From: an uncultured Aliivibrio sp.
GTDB lineage: Bacteria; Pseudomonadota; Gammaproteobacteria; Enterobacterales; Vibrionaceae
DNA: 64,000 bases
Direction: 5' to 3'
NCBI RefSeq assembly: GCF_946479765.1
Contig: NZ_CAMLHO010000016.1
Location: forward strand, 1-64,000
The position numbers and the translations under genes are program-made. Under the pieces are notes generated by a model. The model was not told where the DNA came from. It worked only from the letters and a program-made list of their open reading frames with translations, and ran no database searches. How positions within the stretch are numbered: the stretch's first letter is position 1; every line of letters starts with the position of its first letter. Shown here one piece after another: positions 58,480 through 64,000 of this stretch.

Positions 58480-59478
58480 ATGAGCATCGAAGACGATATG
58501 ATTGCACGTAGAAACGTAGCACAAGAGGCAGGAGAGCAAGTTGTGCCAGATAGCTATCAAGGTGTATCAAAGCAGCGAGTACATGAAGTACTAGCCGAAA
58601 TTGACCAGTCTAACGACAACAAGATTGATGTTGTTTACTCACTCTTATGCGATGAAATAAGTTGGTACAAAAAAGCCGCAAAACAAGCTCTTCGTTTCTG
58701 TGATGGCGCGTCAGTTGCTCATATAGGTACACACGTTGGTATTCTTCAGCGTGGCAGAAACATCAAGCTTGACCGTGAAGGCCGTGACTACTGGTTGAAA
58801 CCACTTTGGGAAATCGGTGCTATAGAGAAAGTTTACTTAAACCCAAATGCAGAGTTTAACCCAGGTCACCCAGTGGCTAAATCTGCAAATTCTGCATATC
58901 GTTTAGCTCCTGACTTCATGGGTATTCTATTGGCTTCTGAAGACGAGTGGAAAACTTTAGCAGTGACATGGATGGATGCAGACGTAACACGTGAACGATT
59001 AGCACTCCAAGCTGCGCAAGCTCAAGAAACAGCAGGCTCAATAGAAACCCCTCATAGTCGTTTGATTCGTTTAAGTCATGAAGTATACGCTCCACGTTTT
59101 CTTGAAGGTTACGATGTAGTTTACGTAGATGATGGAGACGGCGACCGTATTACGGATGAAGAACGAACTACGTTAACCGCTGCTGGTCTTGAGCTTACGA
59201 TTGAAGATTCAATGCCAGATGTACTTCTGTTGAATCGAGATACTAATCATCTATGGGTTATTGAAGCTGTTACTAGTGATGGTGAAGTTGATATTCATAA
59301 GAAGCAAAGCCTAGAAGCGTTTGCAAAACGAAATGGGAAATCAGGCGTTGGTTTCACTACAACGTACCTGACATGGAAGAAAACCGCAGCTCGTCAATCA
59401 GCGTTGAAAAACTTAGCAGATGATACGTATCTATGGATACAAGAGGACCCATCAAGGAACATGCATATAAAACAATAA
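58480..59478 (+). CDS. type II restriction endonuclease, PstI/BsuBI family
   Basis: A 332-residue enzyme, similar in length to PstI and BsuBI. The N-terminal half contains a winged-helix-like region (about 20-140). The C-terminal catalytic part has PDVLLLNRDTNHLWVIEAVT followed by SDGEVD, which corresponds to the family's signature (Pro-Asp, then Ile-Glu-Ala-Val-Thr-Ser). Family members cut CTGCAG. It converges with an adenine methyltransferase gene (59804-61333, minus). Cutting specificity is inferred from the family. Confidence 0.85.
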   Translation: MSIEDDMIARRNVAQEAGEQVVPDSYQGVSKQRVHEVLAEIDQSNDNKIDVVYSLLCDEISWYKKAAKQALRFCDGASVAHIGTHVGILQRGRNIKLDREGRDYWLKPLWEIGAIEKVYLNPNAEFNPGHPVAKSANSAYRLAPDFMGILLASEDEWKTLAVTWMDADVTRERLALQAAQAQETAGSIETPHSRLIRLSHEVYAPRFLEGYDVVYVDDGDGDRITDEERTTLTAAGLELTIEDSMPDVLLLNRDTNHLWVIEAVTSDGEVDIHKKQSLEAFAKRNGKSGVGFTTTYLTWKKTAARQSALKNLADDTYLWIQEDPSRNMHIKQ

Positions 59479-59505
59479 CTTAAACTCACACAATTGAGGT
59501 AAAAA

Positions 59506-59762
59506 ATGAATAAAGAATCTTGGAGAATACATGCTCTGCACTAGTGGTTAGAGTCGCAGAGGTAAATGATGAATTTACTCCCGATGATATTTGGGATGCC
59601 GGGCTAGAGAAGCCTAAAGAAGCTCGTTGGCTAGGTCCGATCATGAGTGCAGCAAAACGACAAGGCATTATTGAAAAAACAGGGCGAGTACAAGCAACAA
59701 GACAAAAAGAAAGCCACGGGTGTGATGTTACTATCTGGAAATCCAACATTTACAAAGGTTGA
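59506..59762 (+). pseudogene. small winged-helix-like gene between R and M, apparently frameshifted
   Basis: An ATG at 59506 with a good GAGG site begins MNKESWRIHALH and stops at TAG 59542. Another frame, open from 59520, carries the main protein (AEVNDEFTPDDIWDAGLEKP, LGPIMSAAKRQGIIEKTGR) to 59762; this matches a type of small winged-helix protein found in phages and plasmids. One inserted base around 59530-59545 would join them into about 85 residues. It could be a dead gene, an alternate start at TTG 59520, or a sequence error. Confidence 0.5.
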
Positions 59763-59791
59763 AAAAAGCCGAGCATTACGCTCGGCTTTTT
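59763..59791. terminator. bidirectional intrinsic terminator
   Basis: 12-bp stem AAAAAGCCGAGC / GCTCGGCTTTTT with loop ATTAC between the converging R-side and M genes. Confidence 0.88.
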
Positions 59792-59803
59792 ATTTCTGGT
59801 GTC

Positions 59804-61333
59804 TTACAAGTTTTCTACTAGACCATCAAATAATTCTTGTTCGAACATTTCTACTTGTTCACCCATCGTGATTAGCTGTTCACGAGTAGGGTAGCGGAGC
59901 GTACGTAAATCAGTAGCGTTTACTTGAGTATGCCCATTGAACTGGCGAAAGTATTGGTCAACGATATTGCTGTTCAAGTAAACCCATAGGCCTTTGGCAA
60001 ACTTCATTTCTAGCGGTTGACCACCTGCGTGGAAGTAGTTCGTTTTGTTCTCAAATCCAACTACTTCTACATCGGCCAAATCAGCAGTGTACAAACCAGC
60101 AACGATTCTTCGAGTTTCTTCTTTAGAAGTTAAACGCTTGATTAGAACGTAAGTACCATTCGGGACCATTTGTTTTATTGTATCGTCATTCAAAACAATA
60201 GCATTTGGTTTCTTTTTACTTTCAACTGGATATTCAATCATGAAGTTGTTGAAGTGCATCGGGTAGATAAGCGGAACTGTGCCTTTTTCTGGGTCATGAC
60301 GTAGATTCGATTTAGTACGAAAATCGACAACTTTACCAGTGCTAGCTTCAATTCCAAGGTCTTCTAGTGAACAAGGCATGCTACCGATACGAGTTGCGAT
60401 ACGAGCTTGCTCGCCGTTAGTAACGATGTGAATAAAGCGATCGGGGTTATTCGGGTTAACTACTTCATTGAACTCAGCCATACGAACAATCGGCGCTGGA
60501 TCGTCTGCACATGTGCTTGATGTAATCTCAACATGACCTTGAGCTTCACCTTTTACGATGTGGAAAATAACGTTTTCTTGAAGAACTTTATCGCCTTTGA
60601 AAGCTCTAGTGCGGCTTTCGAATATATGAAGTTTGCTTAGGTTATTATCATCAAGTAGGATACGACGGAAGTCGTTGAAGTATGGACCGTTGCAAAAACT
60701 ACGTGGAGTAATCGCGACAAGTTCGCCACCATCTTCCAATAGCATTAAAGCAAGCGAAACGAAGCAAGAGTACAAGTTGCCAGTTTCTACACCTACGCTA
60801 CGTAGATTTTTACGTTCTTCACTGGCCGCTGTAATCTTCAAGTAAGGAGGATTCAAAATAGCTTTGTTGAACATAATGGTTTCTTCCCCAGCTGTACGTG
60901 CTTTTAAGATATCAACTGCGTTTTGAATGAAATCAATTTGGTTTACCTGAGAGTTCCAAGCTACTTGAGATTCAGCACTAGCTTCTTTGCAAAGTACAAA
61001 TGACCGGTTCATGTTTTCAACTAGAACATTTTCCAACTCCCAAGCGTTAGCACTGATTGACGTCGGTTGAAACTCACGTAAAGCGCGTTCAACAAGTGAA
61101 GTAGTTAACGAACCTACACCGGCCCCCGCATCAAGTATGTTGACTTCACCGTCGAGATTACGAAACATACCAGAAAGAATTCGTGCAGCAGAGGCTGGAG
61201 TCATAAACTGCCCCTTCTGGCCTCTTGTATCTTCATCCAGAAATCCATTTGCTTGAATTCTGATTTCGTCAACTGTATCGACTAAGGATTCTAGAGTATT
61301 GTATTGTAATGCTGTAGCAGTATTATTTGTCAT
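59804..61333 (-). CDS. N6-adenine DNA methyltransferase of the PstI/BsuBI type
   Basis: A 509-residue methyltransferase, close in length to M.PstI and M.BsuBI. Motif I (SAM binding) is NILDAGAGVGSLTTSL (about 66-81), the catalytic motif IV is LNPPYLKI (about 160), and GQFMTPASAARILSG is the usual motif X-like start. The C-terminal half is the target-recognition domain. The start has GGGGTAGG upstream. It protects CTGCAG if the family holds; such sites occur in this window (for example 11129, 17648, 31531, 56202), so protection would be needed. Confidence 0.87.
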   Translation of the reverse strand: MTNNTATALQYNTLESLVDTVDEIRIQANGFLDEDTRGQKGQFMTPASAARILSGMFRNLDGEVNILDAGAGVGSLTTSLVERALREFQPTSISANAWELENVLVENMNRSFVLCKEASAESQVAWNSQVNQIDFIQNAVDILKARTAGEETIMFNKAILNPPYLKITAASEERKNLRSVGVETGNLYSCFVSLALMLLEDGGELVAITPRSFCNGPYFNDFRRILLDDNNLSKLHIFESRTRAFKGDKVLQENVIFHIVKGEAQGHVEITSSTCADDPAPIVRMAEFNEVVNPNNPDRFIHIVTNGEQARIATRIGSMPCSLEDLGIEASTGKVVDFRTKSNLRHDPEKGTVPLIYPMHFNNFMIEYPVESKKKPNAIVLNDDTIKQMVPNGTYVLIKRLTSKEETRRIVAGLYTADLADVEVVGFENKTNYFHAGGQPLEMKFAKGLWVYLNSNIVDQYFRQFNGHTQVNATDLRTLRYPTREQLITMGEQVEMFEQELFDGLVENL

Positions 61334-61437
61334 GCCTACCCCGCTGTATATCCATACAGTTTATCATTTTTTGTTCTAAAACTAAACGTCTAAAGTACAT
61401 CTGTTTAAAAAAAACCTTAATTATCCCGAAGCACTCA

Positions 61438-61536
61438 CTACATTGCCCACGCTGCGCCAACAAAAAAACCAATGAAGACCAATAGAAACATAATGAACGT
61501 GGCCGCAATAAGCACGTTGTTTGGGCTTTTTCGCAT
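61438..61536 (-). CDS. possible 32-residue membrane peptide
   Basis: ATG at 61536, product MRKSPNNVLIAATFIMFLLV ending in FFVGAAWAM: one hydrophobic helix after a short basic N-terminus, the usual look of a small inner-membrane protein. The ribosome site is weak. It lies upstream of the methyltransferase gene on the same strand. Confidence 0.4.
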   Translation of the reverse strand: MRKSPNNVLIAATFIMFLLVFIGFFVGAAWAM

Positions 61537-61585
61537 GGTTATTGTCCAGCTTCCACACTGGCCTTATTTCTTTAGATGTTGCTAA

Positions 61586-61833
61586 TTACCCATGTAATTG
61601 ACGCCTCTTTTCTAGCTGAGAAGGTCTTAGGCCGTATCGTGCCAATACTCCCTCGTGGATTCGTCTTAGCTCCTCTAATGCAAGGGCGATACTGTTTTTC
61701 TTATCCGTTTATTATTCATTGCTAATAAACGATTCAATGATATCAAGAGGTTGAGATTCCGGCGTCAGTATGACTTGTTTAACAATCTTCTTTATCTTCG
61801 CTCGATATTGCGTTGGATTTCAAACCTATTCAT
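61586..61833 (-). pseudogene. decayed small genes downstream of GTGACAC palindromes
   Basis: From an ATG at 61833 a frame MNRFEIQRNIERR stops; a shifted frame continues IKKIVKQVILTPESQPLDII to two TAA codons, then, in that frame, SIALALEELRRIHEGVLARY and GLRPSQLEKRRQLHG to TAA at 61586. The pieces look coding but are broken. The family is not recognised. Confidence 0.4.
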
Positions 61834-61851
61834 GACAAATACTCTTTTAAT

Positions 61852-61924
61852 TGTGACACTTTTCTGGATGAAAGTGTCACACTTATGGCGCATTTATCCT
61901 TTAGTGACAGCAAGAGTGTCACAG
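61852..61924. promoter_or_regulatory. cluster of GTGACAC inverted repeats
   Basis: TGTGACACTTT / AAAGTGTCACA form a near-perfect palindrome at 61852-61881. A second, looser pair follows (AGTGACA at 61903, AGTGTCACA at 61915). They sit in front of the decayed minus-strand genes and look like operators of a repressor not seen here. Confidence 0.5.
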
Positions 61925-62081
61925 TAAAATATCGCTATCTTTGGATTAATGCTCTAGAGGTTCACCTACTTATCTTTTGATCCCGCAGAAAATTAGTTTC
62001 AGGGTAATAACCCTATTAAGATAGTATTTCCCCCAAAAATACGCATAATCTTGCTATACAACACTCAAAGAGAAATTACCT

Positions 62082-62456
62082 ATGACTAACTTTCAATATT
62101 ACTTTCACAAACTGCCTTGTTTTAACTGTAAAAAAACTAAAGTAAACACTGATCTTGGTTGGTTAACAGCAACAATGAAAGATGATGTCGTAGCCCAAGC
62201 GGCTGCAATTATCGAGCAAGAAGGCGTTGAAGCTGATCTTTCAGTAAACGTGACTTGTACTAAAGCTGAAGCTCGTGATTACTTATTGCTGAATTTCTAC
62301 GGTTACTCTGAAGAAGAGCTAGAAGACCAAATTGAAGCAGACGATGAGAAAGAAGTTGCAGATGAAATCGCTGAGTTGCTAAAAGACGGTAACGAGGTAG
62401 CGGTATTTGAGCACGAAATCGCTCTACAAAGCTGTACTGATTGCGACGTTGAATAA
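62082..62456 (+). CDS. acidic protein with paired cysteines, unknown function
   Basis: A 124-residue protein. Two Cys-x-x-Cys pairs lie at opposite ends: PCFNCKKTK (Cys13, Cys16) and SCTDCDVE near the C-terminus, with one more Cys in the middle. Together they could form a zinc site. The region between is very acidic (EEELEDQIEADDEKE). A strong terminator follows. No family was recognised; function unknown. Confidence 0.75.
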   Translation: MTNFQYYFHKLPCFNCKKTKVNTDLGWLTATMKDDVVAQAAAIIEQEGVEADLSVNVTCTKAEARDYLLLNFYGYSEEELEDQIEADDEKEVADEIAELLKDGNEVAVFEHEIALQSCTDCDVE

Positions 62457-62478
62457 GCGTTAATAACGCTCAACATAC

Positions 62479-62520
62479 AAAAAAGGCATTAGCAGAGTTA
62501 AATTTGCTAATGCCTTTTTT
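62479..62520 (+). terminator. intrinsic terminator
   Basis: Perfect 16-bp stem AAAAAAGGCATTAGCA / TGCTAATGCCTTTTTT; works on both strands. Confidence 0.88.
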
Positions 62521-62531
62521 GTTTCATCAAC

Positions 62532-62807
62532 CTACACTCTTACCGTGTCTCTAATTCTTTCTCTAAGCCATTGATGTGTAGAGGAAGATGAGTTCGATTT
62601 ATGCCATTGCATGTAAAATGGAATACGCTTGAGTCGAATTGGGGATTCAATAATGGTCAAACCAAGCGTGTTTTTATATTGCAGAGCAAGGCTTCGGGTT
62701 GTATGGCAAAACAACTGTGTTTCACTCACCACCAGCATATTCGCAAGCATCGAACTGGCTTCATTCACAATATGACGTTTGATGTTCAAAGGCTTCTCAA
62801 AACTACT
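62532..62807 (-). pseudogene. C-terminal remnant of a LysR regulator
   Basis: About 91 codons of LysR effector-domain end (HIVNEASSMLANMLVVSE, IPFYMQWHKSNSSSSTHQWL). It has no helix-turn-helix. It begins directly after the doxX stop codon and in the same frame, so a deletion probably removed the 5' part of the gene. Confidence 0.75.
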
Positions 62808-63170
62808 CTAAATCAATCTCTCTAATAACGGTAACGCAATAATAAGAGACAACACTAACGTCACCATTGATGGAACCGCGTCTTTCCAAGTATCAAATCG
62901 AAAATGAAAGAACATCGCCCCAATGGAAGTTAGCGTGATCAAACTGGCACCCATCGCACTTAATTCTGGGTTTGCTGTAAACATTCCCACTAGCATAACA
63001 ATAGCACCTGTGGCTTCAATAACACCTACAGCAAACATTGCCGCACGGTTAAGGCCATAACGATGAAAGAAGGCAAGTTGTGGTTCAAATATCTCCTTTA
63101 CCCAACCAAACATTTTGACTGAGCTAGCAAACAAGAAAAACGCGATTAATAACCCTTGGATAAACAACAT
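62808..63170 (-). CDS. DoxX-family membrane protein
   Basis: A 120-residue inner-membrane protein with four hydrophobic segments and the DoxX pattern (ASSVKMFGWVKEIFE, AVGVIEATGAIVMLVGMFT). GAGGAG precedes the start. Proteins of this family have varied, mostly unclear, redox-linked roles. It is divergent from a LysR gene 99 bp away with two palindromes in the gap, so it is probably regulated by that LysR. Confidence 0.82.
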   Translation of the reverse strand: MLFIQGLLIAFFLFASSVKMFGWVKEIFEPQLAFFHRYGLNRAAMFAVGVIEATGAIVMLVGMFTANPELSAMGASLITLTSIGAMFFHFRFDTWKDAVPSMVTLVLSLIIALPLLERLI

Positions 63171-63207
63171 GATTTAACTCCTCTATAAACAATAGAGCCA
63201 TTAAAGC

Positions 63208-63221
63208 ATTCCAATTAGGAT
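63208..63221. promoter_or_regulatory. LysR-type operator, copy 1
   Basis: ATTCCAATTAGGAT, nearly palindromic (ATTCC-n4-AGGAT), 43 bp before a second copy. Confidence 0.5.
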
Positions 63222-63250
63222 AGAAGAATACTAATATTGGGCTTATTACT

Positions 63251-63265
63251 ATTCCAAATAGGAAT
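63251..63265. promoter_or_regulatory. LysR-type operator, copy 2
   Basis: ATTCCAAATAGGAAT, arms ATTCC / GGAAT, ends 4 bases before the LysR start codon. Copies are four helical turns apart, on one DNA face. Confidence 0.5.
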
Positions 63266-63269
63266 ACTT

Positions 63270-64000
63270 ATGGATAAGTTTGATTGTTTAAAAGTCTTTA
63301 GTCGTGTCGCTAGCTTAGGTACATTTACTGCCGCTGCGAACGAACTCAATACAACTCAAAGCGCGGTCAGTAAAAAGATTGCATGGCTTGAAAAGCAAGT
63401 AGGCATTACCTTATTTCACCGTCATGCCCGAGCGATCAGTCTAACAACAGGTGGTAAACAATATTTACGTTTAGCGCTTAAACTTACTGACGAAATGAAC
63501 CTTGTTGAATCTCAATTACGACAGGAGCAAGCGTCTATCTCTGGCACTTTAAAGCTGTCTGTTCCTAGTGCTTTTAGTGTTCAAAAGCTCTCTGAGCCAC
63601 TCCATGAGTTCCTAAATTTACACCCCGATCTTTCTGTTGATGTGTCGGTTTCTGATAAGTTTATTGATTTGGTTGAGAGCGACATAGACATTGCTATTCG
63701 AGCCGCTTACCTCAAAGATTCAGGGCTAAAAGCACGATGGATAATGGATAATGAACTCGCCTATTTTGCATCTCCTGACTATTTAGAAAAACATCCTCCT
63801 ATCGAAGTTTCAGACGATTTAGCACAACACCAATGCCTAACTTATTCGTTATCGACACCATCAAACCTATGGCGTTTCAATGATGGGGAAGATAAAAAAG
63901 TTAAGATAAAAGAACAAGTACGAAGTGATAGCCCAGAGATGCTGGTTCAAATGGCAAAACTAGGACAAGGCGTAGCGGCAATGCCAAAATGGATGGTGGA
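63270..64000 (+). CDS. LysR-family regulator, partial (cut by window end)
   Basis: The first 243 residues of a LysR protein: helix-turn-helix LGTFTAAANELNTTQSAVSKKIAWLE, then the effector domain (LKLSVPSAFSVQKLSEPL, DIDIAIRAAYLKDSGL). The frame is open at the end of the window. It faces away from doxX, with two operator-like palindromes between, so autoregulation and control of doxX are likely. Confidence 0.87.
   Translation, partial: MDKFDCLKVFSRVASLGTFTAAANELNTTQSAVSKKIAWLEKQVGITLFHRHARAISLTTGGKQYLRLALKLTDEMNLVESQLRQEQASISGTLKLSVPSAFSVQKLSEPLHEFLNLHPDLSVDVSVSDKFIDLVESDIDIAIRAAYLKDSGLKARWIMDNELAYFASPDYLEKHPPIEVSDDLAQHQCLTYSLSTPSNLWRFNDGEDKKVKIKEQVRSDSPEMLVQMAKLGQGVAAMPKWMV

Overview
The window looks like a piece of an Aliivibrio (Vibrio fischeri clade) genome, probably the second chromosome. 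This is inferred from the AT-rich gammaproteobacterial codon use, the MSHA-type pilin genes, a VF530-family protein, and an hnoX-hahK nitric-oxide sensor pair like the one described in V. fischeri. No tRNA, rRNA, CRISPR array, integrase or complete insertion sequence was seen.

Region 1 (0-16.8 kb) is metabolic and surface genes: a GH2 beta-mannosidase, a Rossmann-fold oxidoreductase, a purine permease with a clear PurR operator, a PAS-containing chemoreceptor, an M3 peptidase, a five-gene minor pilin cluster (mshC-D-O-P-Q) that stands alone without the rest of the MSHA locus, and an M14 zinc hydrolase.

Region 2 (17-31.3 kb) is mostly transport and signalling: a divergent POT-family transporter, the hnoX-hahK NO-sensing operon, a tiny His-rich protein coupled to an MFS transporter, a TonB receptor / YfiR-like / diguanylate cyclase operon facing a second (CHASE3) diguanylate cyclase, a LysR/SDR divergent pair and the VF530 protein.

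Region 3 (31.5-45.3 kb) holds an RND efflux operon with two membrane fusion lipoproteins, divergent from a TetR-AraC pair with two matching operators. It also holds a tandem-SnoaL lipoprotein, a DUF1254-type secreted protein next to a LysR gene broken by one in-frame stop, and a LysR, an AraC and a SetA-like sugar efflux pump.

Region 4 (45.3-62 kb) is accessory and defence-like. It contains an AbiE-like regulator/nucleotidyltransferase pair behind a duplicated 161-bp promoter-operator block, and an unrecognised three-gene cluster: a 1257-aa protein with a C-terminal PD-(D/E)xK nuclease motif, a small multi-span membrane protein, and a Cys-cluster/TOPRIM protein. It also contains a PstI/BsuBI-type restriction-modification pair with a frameshifted small gene between its halves, and several decayed gene fragments. 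An alkylsulfatase and its divergent LysR regulator sit in the middle. The three-gene cluster is the best candidate for an undescribed system.

Region 5 (62-64 kb) is a small Cys-pair protein, a DoxX membrane protein fused in position to a LysR tail remnant, and a LysR gene cut by the window end with two palindromic operators in front of it.
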